A DNA stretch of 33,112 bases from Loktanella salsilacus. GTDB lineage: Bacteria; Pseudomonadota; Alphaproteobacteria; Rhodobacterales; Rhodobacteraceae. The notes below the pieces were generated by a model, which was not told the origin of the DNA, made no database searches, and saw only the letters and a list, made by a program, of their open reading frames with translations. Position numbers and translations under genes: made by a program. Shown piece by piece: positions 16,325-25,007 of this stretch. The number at the start of each line of letters is the position of its first letter. Position 1 is the stretch's first letter. The stretch spans positions 1 to 33,112 of the forward strand of contig NZ_FOTF01000033.1 of the NCBI RefSeq assembly GCF_900114485.1, read 5' to 3'.

Positions 16325-18550
16325 ATGAGCAATGTGACCAGCTGCGAATGGACCGTGACCGGCATGGACTGCGCGTCCTGCGCAGGAAAGGTCAGAGGCG
16401 CAGTGGAACGTCTGCCGGGGGTCACTCAGGTCGACGTGGCCCTGATGGCCGAACGTCTGCGTCTGACGCTGGACGAGGCGCAGACCCCCCGTGACGGCGT
16501 GGTGGCTGCGGTGCAAAGACTGGGCTTTGGCATCGCACCCAAAGGTCAGGCGGCCCCCCGCACGGGCTTTGTCATGCCAGTCGGTGCCTTTCCCGCGCCC
16601 GCAACTGGCGCGGATCACCTTGCGACTGACGGCGCCCAAACCGGTCCGGCCACCGGGACTGGCACGGTGCGTCCTGACCCGTCATGGTATCAGACCGCCA
16701 AGGGGCGACTGGTGATCGGCACTGGTCTTTTGCTGGTTGTCGCTTGGGCGGTGAAACTACTTGCGGCGCCCCAGATCGCACAGGGTGCCTTTGTGATCGC
16801 CACGCTGATCGGCATCGCGCCGATTGCCCGGCGCGCGGTGAACGCGGCGCGGGCCTTTATGCCGTTCACCATTGAAATGCTGATGACCATCGCCGCCACC
16901 GGTGCCCTGTTCATCGGTGCCGCAGAAGAGGCGGCGCTGGTCGTGTTCCTATTCGCCGTGGGCGAAGTGCTGGAAGGCGTTGCCGCAAACAAGGCGCGGG
17001 GCGGGATCAGGGCGCTGGCGCAACTGGTGCCGAAAACGGCCCTGCTAGAGGTTTCGGGCCGCACGCGCGACGTGCCCGCCGAAAGCCTGATGATCGGCCA
17101 GACCGTGCTGGTCCGTCCCGGCGACCGGGTGCCTGCGGATGGCGAGGTGATTGAGGGCGTGTCCGGTGTCGATGAAAGCCCCGTCACCGGTGAAAGCGTG
17201 CCGAATCTAAAAGAGCCCGGCCAAGCGGTCTTTGCCGGGTCAATCAACACCGAAGCCGCCCTGCGGGTGCGCGTGACCAAGGCCGCACAGGATAACACGA
17301 TCGCCCGCATCGTGCGTCTGGTCGAGGAAGCAGAAAGCGCCCGCGCCCCGACCGAACGGTTCATCGACCGGTTCAGCCGCGTCTATATGCCCGCCGTGGT
17401 GGGCGCCGCGTTGTTGGTGGCCATCGTGCCGCCATTGGCCTTTGCGCAGCCGTGGGACACTTGGGTCTACCGTGCCTTGGCGCTTTTGCTGATCGGTTGC
17501 CCCTGCGCGCTGGTCATCTCGGTTCCGGCGTCCATCGCGTCGGCGCTGTCAGCGGGCGCGCGGCACGGTATCCTGATGAAGGGCGGCGCTGTGATCGAGG
17601 CTGCGGCGCACACGACCCATGTCGCCTTTGACAAGACCGGAACGCTGACGGTCGGGTCCCCGCGCATCACCGACATCGTGCCGATGACCGGAACGCAGCA
17701 GGATGTTCTGGCGCTTGGCGCAGGGATCGAGGCGGGCGCAAGTCATCCGCTGGCGCAGGCGATCCTGACGCGCGCCGCGGCGGATGGTATCACGCCCCTT
17801 ACCGCGACTGCCGCCCGCGCATTGCCCGGCAAAGGGGCCGAGGCCATGGTCGGCGATGCTTTGGCGTGGATCGGCTCGCCGCGTTTTGCCGCCGACTCTG
17901 GCGTGTTGAACGCCAAGGCGCGCAGCACGGCCACCGCATTAGAGGAGGCCGGAAAGACGGTCGTCGCGGTCTTTCGGGCGGATCTATTGGTCGGCCTTGT
18001 GGCCCTGCGCGACGAACCCCGCCGCGAGGCTAGCGACGCCGTGCGCCAGCTCAGGGCGCTAGGTATCACCGCTGTGATGCTGACCGGTGACAACGGCCGC
18101 ACCGCCGCCGCAATATCGCAAACGCTTGGGATCGATCACCGCGCTGACCTGATGCCAGAAGACAAGGTCACCGCGATCCGCGCGCTGGCGGCCCAAGGGC
18201 GCGTGATGATGGTCGGCGACGGGATCAACGACGCGCCTGCGCTTGCCTCGGCCCATGTGGGCGTGGCGATGGGGTCCGGCACCGACGTGGCGCTAGAAAC
18301 CGCCGATGCCGCAATGCTGCGCAACCGGGTGACGGATGTTGCGGGCACAATCCGGCTGGCCCGGGCCACGATGGCGAACATTCATCAGAACGTGACAATC
18401 GCGCTTGGGCTGAAGGGCGTGTTCCTGATCACGACCGTTCTGGGCATGACGGGCCTGTGGCTCGCGATCCTTGCTGATACGGGCGCGACGGTCCTTGTCA
18501 CGTTGAACGCCCTGCGCCTGTTGACCTTTGATCCGGACAAAGAGCGGTAG
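16325..18550 (+). CDS. zntA: Zn/Cd/Pb-exporting P-type ATPase (P1B-2)
   Basis: 741 residues. One HMA metal-binding domain is at the N-terminus (GMDCASC, residues 14-19). After a Pro/Gly-rich linker come the membrane and catalytic domains, with TGES, the CPC motif in GCPCALVISVPASIAS (about residue 391), phosphorylation site DKTGTLT (about 435), SHPLAQAI and GDGINDAPALASAHVG. The last helix has DTGATVLVTLNALRLL, the P1B-2 signature for divalent Zn, Cd and Pb. It exports these ions from the cytoplasm. It is expressed alone from the MerR-type promoter and ends facing the VIT gene. The symbol is by family; cadA is an equal choice. Confidence 0.93.
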   Translation: MSNVTSCEWTVTGMDCASCAGKVRGAVERLPGVTQVDVALMAERLRLTLDEAQTPRDGVVAAVQRLGFGIAPKGQAAPRTGFVMPVGAFPAPATGADHLATDGAQTGPATGTGTVRPDPSWYQTAKGRLVIGTGLLLVVAWAVKLLAAPQIAQGAFVIATLIGIAPIARRAVNAARAFMPFTIEMLMTIAATGALFIGAAEEAALVVFLFAVGEVLEGVAANKARGGIRALAQLVPKTALLEVSGRTRDVPAESLMIGQTVLVRPGDRVPADGEVIEGVSGVDESPVTGESVPNLKEPGQAVFAGSINTEAALRVRVTKAAQDNTIARIVRLVEEAESARAPTERFIDRFSRVYMPAVVGAALLVAIVPPLAFAQPWDTWVYRALALLLIGCPCALVISVPASIASALSAGARHGILMKGGAVIEAAAHTTHVAFDKTGTLTVGSPRITDIVPMTGTQQDVLALGAGIEAGASHPLAQAILTRAAADGITPLTATAARALPGKGAEAMVGDALAWIGSPRFAADSGVLNAKARSTATALEEAGKTVVAVFRADLLVGLVALRDEPRREASDAVRQLRALGITAVMLTGDNGRTAAAISQTLGIDHRADLMPEDKVTAIRALAAQGRVMMVGDGINDAPALASAHVGVAMGSGTDVALETADAAMLRNRVTDVAGTIRLARATMANIHQNVTIALGLKGVFLITTVLGMTGLWLAILADTGATVLVTLNALRLLTFDPDKER

Positions 18551-18614
18551 GCGCCCGGCTTAGGCAATGCCCCGAGCCGGCTGCCAAGCCGCATCAGTTT
18601 CCGCATCGGCCGCA

Positions 18615-18629
18615 AGACAGCGCCTGTCT
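18615..18629. terminator. Small hairpin between convergent ATPase and VIT genes
   Basis: AGACAG-CGC-CTGTCT, a perfect 6-bp stem, in the 109-bp gap between convergent stops. There is no clear T tract, so it is a weak bidirectional terminator candidate. Confidence 0.4.
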
Positions 18630-18659
18630 GGCATCTGAACGCGGCCGATCAGTAAAAGC

Positions 18660-19367
18660 TTATACGCTGACCCCAAACAGGCTTCCGACGCCTGCGGTGA
18701 TTGCCATCGCCGCTGCGCCCCAGAACAGGACCCGCGCGGTCGCGCGTGGTTTTGGTGCCCCGCCGACGTGCGCGCCAATTGCGCCAAGGCCTGCGAGACA
18801 AATCAGCGTCGTGATGACGACCACCTGAATGATCTTGTCGCTTGGGGCCAAAATCGCAGCGGCAAGCGGCAATGCTGCGGCGACGGTGAACGTCAGACCC
18901 GAGGCGATGGCCGCTTGCAGCGGGTTAGCGGTGTGCACTTCGGACAGTCCAAGCTCGTCGCGCACATGCGCGCCAAGCGCGTCTTTTTCGGTCAGTTCAC
19001 GCGCAACCAAAGCGGCTGTTTCCTTCGTCAACCCGCGCGATTCATAGATCGAAGCAAGCTCGGCCTCTTCTGCTGCTGGCGTATCGATCAGCGCCTGTTT
19101 TTCGCGGGCAATATCTGCGCGTTCGACATCGGACTGCGAACTGACCGACACATATTCGCCTGCGGCCATCGACATCGCACCCGCGGCAAGGCCCGCCGCC
19201 CCGGCCACCAAAATGGCTGTGGGGTTCGGGTCTGCTGCGGCCACACCGACAATCAAGGACGACACCGAGACGATGCCGTCATTTGCGCCCAAAACGGCAG
19301 CCCGCAACCAACCAGCGCGATTGATATAGTGCAGTTCGACATGGGCAGATTCGTAAGGCGCGTTCAT
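18660..19367 (-). CDS. VIT1/CCC1 family transporter (Fe/Mn type)
   Basis: 235 residues from ATG 19367, chosen because GGAG lies six bases upstream; a TTG at 19379 is in frame but would include that site. The first helix has NRAGWLRAAVLGANDGIVSV and the second GAMSMAAGEYVSVSSQSD, both classic for VIT/CCC1. A cytoplasmic helical hairpin (about 80-140) precedes three more membrane segments. Family members move Fe(II) or Mn(II) out of the cytoplasm or into compartments. It begins 28 bp after the histidine kinase stop, so it is probably the third gene of the two-component operon. Confidence 0.92.
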   Translation of the reverse strand: MNAPYESAHVELHYINRAGWLRAAVLGANDGIVSVSSLIVGVAAADPNPTAILVAGAAGLAAGAMSMAAGEYVSVSSQSDVERADIAREKQALIDTPAAEEAELASIYESRGLTKETAALVARELTEKDALGAHVRDELGLSEVHTANPLQAAIASGLTFTVAAALPLAAAILAPSDKIIQVVVITTLICLAGLGAIGAHVGGAPKPRATARVLFWGAAAMAITAGVGSLFGVSV

Positions 19368-19394
19368 GGAATTCTCCAACTGTTGAAACGATGG

Positions 19395-20720
19395 TCAGGC
19401 GGTGTGCCCAAGCTTGATTGATGCGCGGAAACCGCGATTTGTGTCTGAAAGGGGTGAGACGATTTTCAATGTCGACGACGTCCGTTCTGCAATTTTTTGC
19501 ACGATCGCAAGCCCAAGACCGCTGCCAACACCGGCAGTATCGCCGCGGATAAAGCGTTCCTGCAATGTTTGAAGCGTGGCGGGCGGAACAGCAACGCAGT
19601 CATTTTCGACATGCAGCCAGCCGTCCCCTGACAGCATGACATAAACCGGCGCATCGCTGCCATGGCGAAGCGCATTTTCGATCAGGTTACGCGCCACGAT
19701 GGCCACGGCATCCGGGTCGATGTCACACTGCACCGCTGTGGCTGGCAGGTTCAGATCAATGCGCGCGCGGTCAGCGCGGGGCAGATCATCGACAACAAGT
19801 CGCACAACGACGCGCGCGTCATGCAGGGTGTCCGCAAGTAATTGCGCGCCCTCTGCGCGGGCCAGTTGCATCAGCTTTTCCGATAGCTGCGTCAGGCGCT
19901 TCAAGGTGCTTTCAATCGCCTCTGCGCGGCGCATGGTTTCGGGTTCGCGGGTGTGTTTGCGCAGCAGCTGCACCTGTGCAATCGCCCCCGCCAATGGTGT
20001 GCGCAGTTCATGGGCCGCGTTGGACGCAAAGCTGCGTTCCGCATCGAATGCCGCGTTCAGACGCCCAAAAAGCTTATTCACGGTGCGGGCAATCGGTTTC
20101 AGTTCTGTCGGAAGGGTATCAAGGCTCAATGGTGCCAGGTCATTTGCGTCGCGCCTGGCCAGTTTGTCGCGCAATTGCCCCAAGGGGCGCAGTCCAAGCC
20201 CCAAACTATAAGCAATCCCTAAGATGCTCAGCGGGATGACAGCCAGCAGCGGCAGGGCCAGCCCCAACGCCAATTCGCGCGATACGCTTTGCCGGTGGGC
20301 AAGCGGCTCTGCGATGGTCAGGGTGATCGTGCCCCGCACCGCGGCTTCTTGGTAAAACCGAAAGCCGTCCGTCTGATGAAAACCGTTTTGCGCGAAAGTC
20401 GGGAACAGATCGGGGTCGGCCCGGTGAGAGCTTAGCAGGATACGACCCTGCGTATCGCGCACCAGATAGGTGAAGTATTCGTCATGCGCATCCAGCGCCG
20501 TAATATGCTGCGTCAGCCCTTCCTCCTCGCGGCCAAGGACGTCGACAACGGCCAGTTCAAGGATGCGCTGGCCTGTTTCCTGCAAGGCTGAATCAAAGAC
20601 TTCATCCATCTCGCCGGACAACTGGCGCGTCGTGACCGCAGCGGTCGCCAGCCACATCAGCATCACCAAAAACGCCAGCGCCAAGGTCGTTCTGAACCTG
20701 ATGGACCTTGGCAGTTTCAT
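19395..20720 (-). CDS. Sensor histidine kinase, QseC/PmrB-like
   Basis: 441 residues. Two membrane helices (about 12-30 and 152-175) enclose a periplasmic sensor region of about 120 residues. The HisKA domain follows, with phosphorylated His237 in SNAAHELRTPL, and the ATPase domain has NLIENALRHG (N box) and GSGLGLAIVQ (G2). The organisation matches QseC, PmrB and related kinases, several of which respond to metals. It starts inside the response regulator stop (ATGA overlap), so the pair is translationally coupled. The signal is unknown; its cotranscription with VIT points to iron or manganese. Confidence 0.93.
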   Translation of the reverse strand: MKLPRSIRFRTTLALAFLVMLMWLATAAVTTRQLSGEMDEVFDSALQETGQRILELAVVDVLGREEEGLTQHITALDAHDEYFTYLVRDTQGRILLSSHRADPDLFPTFAQNGFHQTDGFRFYQEAAVRGTITLTIAEPLAHRQSVSRELALGLALPLLAVIPLSILGIAYSLGLGLRPLGQLRDKLARRDANDLAPLSLDTLPTELKPIARTVNKLFGRLNAAFDAERSFASNAAHELRTPLAGAIAQVQLLRKHTREPETMRRAEAIESTLKRLTQLSEKLMQLARAEGAQLLADTLHDARVVVRLVVDDLPRADRARIDLNLPATAVQCDIDPDAVAIVARNLIENALRHGSDAPVYVMLSGDGWLHVENDCVAVPPATLQTLQERFIRGDTAGVGSGLGLAIVQKIAERTSSTLKIVSPLSDTNRGFRASIKLGHTA

Positions 20721-21376
20721 GCCTGCGACAACCGGTAACCAAGGCCGCGTTCTGTCGTGATGATGGTCGCACCCAGCTTTTTGCGCAGGCGGCTGATGTG
20801 AACTTCGATCGCGTTGCTCTCAATGTCGCTGTCAAAGGAATACAGCCGTTCCTCTAACTGCGCCTTTGACAACAGCTGTGCCGGGTTCTGGACAAACGCC
20901 TCGAACAGGACCCATTCCCGCGCTGTCAACGGGATGGCTTTGGTGCCGCGCGTCACGCTGCGCGCCGCGGTATCAATGGTCAGGTCATGCAGCTTGAGCA
21001 CGGGGTTCGGGTTGCCGGAATAGCGCCGCGCGACCGCTCCGATCCGCGCAGAAAGCTCTGCCAGATCGAATGGTTTGATCAGGTAATCATCTGCACCGGC
21101 ATTCAACCCCTCGATCCGGTCCGATATCTGGTCCATCGCGGTCAGGATCATGACGGGCACTTTGCTGCCGGACTTGCGCAGCGATTTCAGGAACACGATC
21201 CCGCGCCCATCGGGCAACATCAGATCAAGCAACAGCAGGTCGAACTTGGCGCTGGCAAATGCATCGCCAGCCGCATCCAGACGCATTGCCCAATCAACAC
21301 TATGGCCGTCATATTCGAGCTGCTCACGGATGGCCGCGCCGATGACCTTGTCGTCTTCGATAAGCAAGATGCGCAT
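20717..21376 (-). CDS. OmpR/PhoB-family response regulator, QseB-like
   Basis: 219 residues. The receiver domain has the acidic pair in LLIEDDK, phosphorylated Asp51 in LLLLDLMLPDG and Lys101 in YLIKPFD. The winged-helix domain (about 125-219) ends with NAIEVHISRLRKKLG and GLGYRLSQA, classic of the family. It probably controls its own operon and the divergent PepSY operon through the direct repeat at 21430-21445. Confidence 0.93.
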   Translation of the reverse strand: MRILLIEDDKVIGAAIREQLEYDGHSVDWAMRLDAAGDAFASAKFDLLLLDLMLPDGRGIVFLKSLRKSGSKVPVMILTAMDQISDRIEGLNAGADDYLIKPFDLAELSARIGAVARRYSGNPNPVLKLHDLTIDTAARSVTRGTKAIPLTAREWVLFEAFVQNPAQLLSKAQLEERLYSFDSDIESNAIEVHISRLRKKLGATIITTERGLGYRLSQA

Positions 21377-21386
21377 TGTGGTCCTT

Positions 21387-21398
21387 GATCTATAGATC
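21387..21398. promoter_or_regulatory. 12-bp palindrome near the response regulator start
   Basis: GATCTATAGATC, a perfect palindrome, eleven bases upstream of the response regulator ATG. It could be an operator or part of the minus-strand promoter. Function is not known. Confidence 0.35.
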
Positions 21399-21429
21399 GG
21401 ATGGTCGGGCCTTTCGGCTACAGACTCAA

Positions 21430-21459
21430 CCTGACGGTATCCTGAAGCACTTTTATGTT
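21430..21459 (+). promoter_or_regulatory. Direct-repeat operator and promoter of the flavin-redox operon
   Basis: CCTGA-N6-CCTGA (21430-21434 and 21441-21445) gives half-sites 11 bp apart, the spacing of tandem sites bound by OmpR-family regulators. TATGTT at 21454-21459 could be the -10 box, with the repeat over the -35 position, as expected for an activator of this class. It lies in the divergent gap between the response regulator and the PepSY gene. Confidence 0.5.
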
Positions 21460-21528
21460 TTGCGTAAGGCTCCCGTCAGAATGGCGATCCATAAGTCATG
21501 CATGATGATTGCAACCGGAGTGCGCCCC

Positions 21529-21849
21529 ATGGCCCATATCGCGACATATGCCCTTGCTTTGGCTTTGCCATGGGCCGGATCAGCGCAAGCCAGCGTGCGC
21601 TGTGATATCCCCATGACCCAGTGGCAGCCCCGCGATGCGGTCGTCCAATTGGCCCAGCAAAACGGCTGGGACGTCCGCCGTATCAAGATCGACGACGGCT
21701 GTTATGAAATCTACGCGACAGACGCTGATGGCCAGACATTCGAGGCCAAGATCAGGCCGGACACGCTGGCGATCATCGAAATCGAATCCGATGATGACGA
21801 CGACCATGATGATCACGACGACGCACGCGGCGAACGCGGCGACCACTAA
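21529..21849 (+). CDS. Exported PepSY-domain protein with acidic tail
   Basis: 106 residues. The signal peptide is MAHIATYALALALPWAGSAQA, then a mature domain that matches PepSY_2 (about residues 30-85, with GWDVRRIKIDDGCYEIYATD). Cys25 and Cys58 could form a disulfide. The last 20 residues are acidic and His-containing (DDDDDHDDHDD). ATG 21529 is chosen from GGAG eight bases upstream and the signal peptide; earlier in-frame starts add a cytoplasmic-type stretch. PepSY domains are found in periplasmic redox and metal proteins. First gene of the operon. Confidence 0.8.
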   Translation: MAHIATYALALALPWAGSAQASVRCDIPMTQWQPRDAVVQLAQQNGWDVRRIKIDDGCYEIYATDADGQTFEAKIRPDTLAIIEIESDDDDDHDDHDDARGERGDH

Positions 21850-21925
21850 CACCCCCATCAATTTGGGCCGGCCTAACCTGCATGTTCTGCGGGGGGTGCG
21901 CCCTTTTGCCTTCAGGAGACATCAG

Positions 21926-22303
21926 ATGAAATTCCCCCTTTCCATCATTGCAGCGGCGCTTGGGTCGACCGCGGTCTTTGCTGCGCCAATTGCCGCGCTG
22001 TCTGCGCAGCCCGTTCCCGCATCCGGGCAAAATATGACGGAGCCTTCGGCGCTGCAGGTGGGCGCAGATATCGACAACGCGCGCTGGCTTCATCTGATCA
22101 GCGGCGATGACGATGATGAGGACGACGATGATGACGAAGATGATTGTGACCACGAAGATGACGAGGACGACGACGACGACAGCGAAGATCGGACAGGCGA
22201 TTGCGATGGCAATGCACTGACAGCGCCGCAATCCGGGGCATCTGCGCCGCCTGCCAACGGGTTGTTTACGCCCGGCACAGCCCCGCAAGTCACATCAAAC
22301 TGA
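21926..22303 (+). CDS. Secreted Asp-rich protein of unknown function
   Basis: 125 residues. The signal peptide is about 20-27 residues (MKFPLSIIAAALGSTAVFAA). Residues 61-88 hold 25 Asp or Glu out of 28, broken only by Cys74, His76 and Ser86; a second Cys is Cys93. The end is Pro/Ala/Gly-rich. Such a stretch can bind Ca, Fe or other cations in the periplasm. AGGAG lies eight bases before the ATG. No family is recognised. It sits between the PepSY and DUF2271 genes and 12 bp upstream of the latter. Confidence 0.75.
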   Translation: MKFPLSIIAAALGSTAVFAAPIAALSAQPVPASGQNMTEPSALQVGADIDNARWLHLISGDDDDEDDDDDEDDCDHEDDEDDDDDSEDRTGDCDGNALTAPQSGASAPPANGLFTPGTAPQVTSN

Positions 22304-22314
22304 AGGATATCAAA

Positions 22315-22791
22315 ATGACAACGAAATCAGTGCTTGCTGCACTCGTGCTGTCGACTGCCATGACTGTGCCCGCACTCGCGCAGGCAAAGACGGTCAACCT
22401 TAAGGCCGACCTGACCCAATACGGCGGCCGCGGGGCATATCTTGCGATCTATGTGACAGATGCCGCGGGCGACTATGCCGGCAGCCTTTGGATGGCAGGG
22501 GGAAAGTCAAAGTATTACAAGCACCTGTCCGACTGGGCGCGCTTGTCGGGGGGCAGCGCCGATCAGGTCAGCGGTATCACCGGTGCCAGCGTTGGCGCAG
22601 GTCAGACGCTGGAATTGTCGATGGATCTGGCCGATGCCCTGTTCGATGCGGGCTATACCCTGCACATCGATGCATCTGTCGAAGACATGCGTGACAGCCC
22701 CAATGAAATCGCGGTGCCGCTGACAACGGATGGGGCTGGTGTGGCCGCCCATGGACGGCGCTACGTCTCTCGCTTTCAATACGACTTTTAG
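22315..22791 (+). CDS. DUF2271 family periplasmic protein, candidate flavinylated carrier
   Basis: 158 residues. The Sec signal is MTTKSVLAALVLSTAMTVPA, likely cut near residue 23. The mature domain fits DUF2271 (GGRGAYLAIYVTDAAGDY, SLWMAGGKSKYYKHL). Residues 84-92 read QVSGITGAS. T89-G90-A91-S92, preceded by Asp83, resembles the ApbE target signature of the NqrC type (D..[ST]GA[ST]), with Ser92 as possible FMN acceptor. Genes for ApbE and a PepSY reductase are in the same operon. DUF2271 proteins are reported in extracytosolic flavinylation gene clusters. The FMN attachment is inferred. Confidence 0.82.
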   Translation: MTTKSVLAALVLSTAMTVPALAQAKTVNLKADLTQYGGRGAYLAIYVTDAAGDYAGSLWMAGGKSKYYKHLSDWARLSGGSADQVSGITGASVGAGQTLELSMDLADALFDAGYTLHIDASVEDMRDSPNEIAVPLTTDGAGVAAHGRRYVSRFQYDF

Positions 22792-22805
22792 GCCGAGGCA
22801 GTCCC

Positions 22806-25007
22806 ATGATCCGCAAGCTTCACCGTTGGCCCGGCCTTCTGGCAGCAGTCCTTTTGATCGTGCTGGCGTTCAGCGGTTCGGTTTTGTCAGTGTTTCCTGC
22901 GATGGAACGCATTGCTGCACCAACCGCCACGCAGGATCAGTCGGTGGCGGAGCTTGCGCGTTTGGTGATCGCCGCGCATCCCGGCGTCGAGCAGATAAAG
23001 CGTTCGCCCTCTGGCAAGATCACGGTTTGGTGGTTCGAGGGGAATACCCCGGGTGCCGCAAGAGTTGACCCGGCAACGGGCACGGACATCGGCAGCGCGG
23101 ACCCTTCAGCGGTAGAGCAATGGTTCACCACATTGCACCGGTCTTTGTTTCTGGACGATACCGGCCGGATCGTCATGGCTATCGCCGCAGCTGCGATGTT
23201 GACGCTGACGCTGTCAGGCACATTGCTGACCCTGCGGCGCGTGGGCGGCTGGCGGCATTGGTTTTCGCGCCAGCGCGGCCCCCGTGCAGGGCGGTTGCAT
23301 ACTCAAATTGCCCGCGTTGCTGCGCCCGTATTATTGCTAAGCGCGCTGACCGCCCTTTGGATGGTGGCATCGACGTTTGACCTTTTGCCCAGCGACGAAG
23401 CCAGTCCCGTATTTCCAGCGCAGGTGACCAACCAGACTGGCTTTTCAGTTGCAGACATCGCGACATTTCAGGCAACCCCCGTGACCGACCTGCGCGATCT
23501 GACATTCCCCGCATCAGATGACGCCAGCGACGTTTTCACCCTGACGACAGCGAATGGCGAGGGCTATATCGACCAAGGCAATGGCGCCTTGCTTGACTGG
23601 GCGACGCCGGGCCCTTGGACCCAAGTTTGGGAATGGGTTTATCTGCTTCATACGGGGCAAGGCGTGGCCCTTTGGGGGCTGATCTTGGGGCTGATTGTCC
23701 TGTCAGTGCCTGTCTTGGCCATCACGGGCACGCTGAGTTGGCTCAATGCCCGCCGCGGCCGTCCGCGGCTGCATGGAACGGTCTCTGCCGCGCGGGCGCA
23801 GTCGGTTATTCTGGTGGGAAGTGAAGGCGGTAGCACATGGGGCTTTGCCGCGACACTGGCCAAGGCACTGCAGGCCGCGGGGCAAAGTGTACATGTCGCC
23901 AAACTATCCGATTTCGCCCCGCAGCGGTATCAAACTGCCCGCCAAATCATTATCATGACGGCAACTTGGGGTGATGGCGCGGCACCTGCTTCGGCAAAGG
24001 GTGTGCTTGAAAACATGGCCCATATGCAACCGACAGTGCCGCTGGCTGTGCTTGGCTTTGGCGATCGGAGTTTCCCCGCATTTTGCGCCTTTGCGCAGGG
24101 TGTCGAAACAGCGGCTGTGCAAAACGGGTGGTCGCTTTTGCTGCCACTGGATCAAATCGATCGCCAGTCACCGCAAGACTTTGCGCGATGGGGGCGCAAC
24201 CTTGGGGCCGTTCTGGATCTGCCATTGGAGCTGAACCACCAACCTGCCCCGCCGCGCGCCACTGCCCTGACATTGATCTCTCGGCGGGACTACGGCGAGG
24301 CCATTCAGGCACCTGCCGCCATTCTGCGCTTTGCCTTGCGCAAACAGGCGTTTTGGCAGCGGCTGACCGGGCCGCGTTTCGGGCGATTTCAGGCCGGTGA
24401 TTTGCTGGGGATCGTGCCAGAGGGCTCCAACCTGCCGCGATATTACTCACTCGCGTCCAGTCGCAAAAATGGCTTTGTCGAAATTGCGGTGCGCAAACAC
24501 CAAGGCGGGCTGTGTTCGGGGCAATTAATCGCGCTTAAGCCGGGGCAGCAGGTGATGGGGTTCATTCGCCCCAACCCCGACTTTAAGCCAGACAACCGCA
24601 AAACGCCGCTTATCTTGATTGGTGCAGGCACCGGAATAGGCCCCCTTGCTGGTTTTATCCGGGATCAAGGCGCGCAGCGTCCGATCCATCTGTGGTTCGG
24701 CGCGCGTCATCCAGATACGGATTTCCTTTACGGCGAGGACCTGAACCAATGGGCCGATCAGGGCGCATTGTCAGGTCTGCACACGGCATTTTCACGCAGT
24801 GGGCAGCGCCATTATGTGCAAGACGCCCTACGCCAAGATGCGCAATCGCTACGCGACCTGATCGCGAATGGCGCAAAGATTATGGTCTGCGGCGGCCGCG
24901 ACATGGGCGCAGGTGTGCGCGACGCGATCACCGATATCATGGCACCGCTTGGCATATCTGCGGCCACCCTTAAATCACAAGGACGCTATGCCGAAGATGT
25001 CTATTGA
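22806..25007 (+). CDS. PepSY membrane protein fused to flavodoxin and NADPH-flavin reductase
   Basis: 733 residues. Four membrane segments (about 8-29, 118-138, 168-188, 288-315) carry PepSY-type loops. Then a flavodoxin domain (about 335-475, from VILVGSEGGSTWGFAA) and a cytochrome P450 reductase-like FAD/NADPH module follow (about 490-733), with RYYSLASS for FAD, GAGTGIGPLAGF for NADPH, and the end GRYAEDVY. It should take electrons from cytosolic NADPH through FAD and FMN and pass them across the inner membrane. Fifteen bases follow the DUF2271 stop, so it is cotranscribed. The electron acceptor is presumably the periplasmic partner proteins. Confidence 0.9.
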   Translation: MIRKLHRWPGLLAAVLLIVLAFSGSVLSVFPAMERIAAPTATQDQSVAELARLVIAAHPGVEQIKRSPSGKITVWWFEGNTPGAARVDPATGTDIGSADPSAVEQWFTTLHRSLFLDDTGRIVMAIAAAAMLTLTLSGTLLTLRRVGGWRHWFSRQRGPRAGRLHTQIARVAAPVLLLSALTALWMVASTFDLLPSDEASPVFPAQVTNQTGFSVADIATFQATPVTDLRDLTFPASDDASDVFTLTTANGEGYIDQGNGALLDWATPGPWTQVWEWVYLLHTGQGVALWGLILGLIVLSVPVLAITGTLSWLNARRGRPRLHGTVSAARAQSVILVGSEGGSTWGFAATLAKALQAAGQSVHVAKLSDFAPQRYQTARQIIIMTATWGDGAAPASAKGVLENMAHMQPTVPLAVLGFGDRSFPAFCAFAQGVETAAVQNGWSLLLPLDQIDRQSPQDFARWGRNLGAVLDLPLELNHQPAPPRATALTLISRRDYGEAIQAPAAILRFALRKQAFWQRLTGPRFGRFQAGDLLGIVPEGSNLPRYYSLASSRKNGFVEIAVRKHQGGLCSGQLIALKPGQQVMGFIRPNPDFKPDNRKTPLILIGAGTGIGPLAGFIRDQGAQRPIHLWFGARHPDTDFLYGEDLNQWADQGALSGLHTAFSRSGQRHYVQDALRQDAQSLRDLIANGAKIMVCGGRDMGAGVRDAITDIMAPLGISAATLKSQGRYAEDVY

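Noticed and set aside
22090-22293. Ser-rich minus-strand frame opposite the Asp-rich gene
   Set aside because: It is a by-product of the GAC/GAT repeats that encode Asp on the plus strand.
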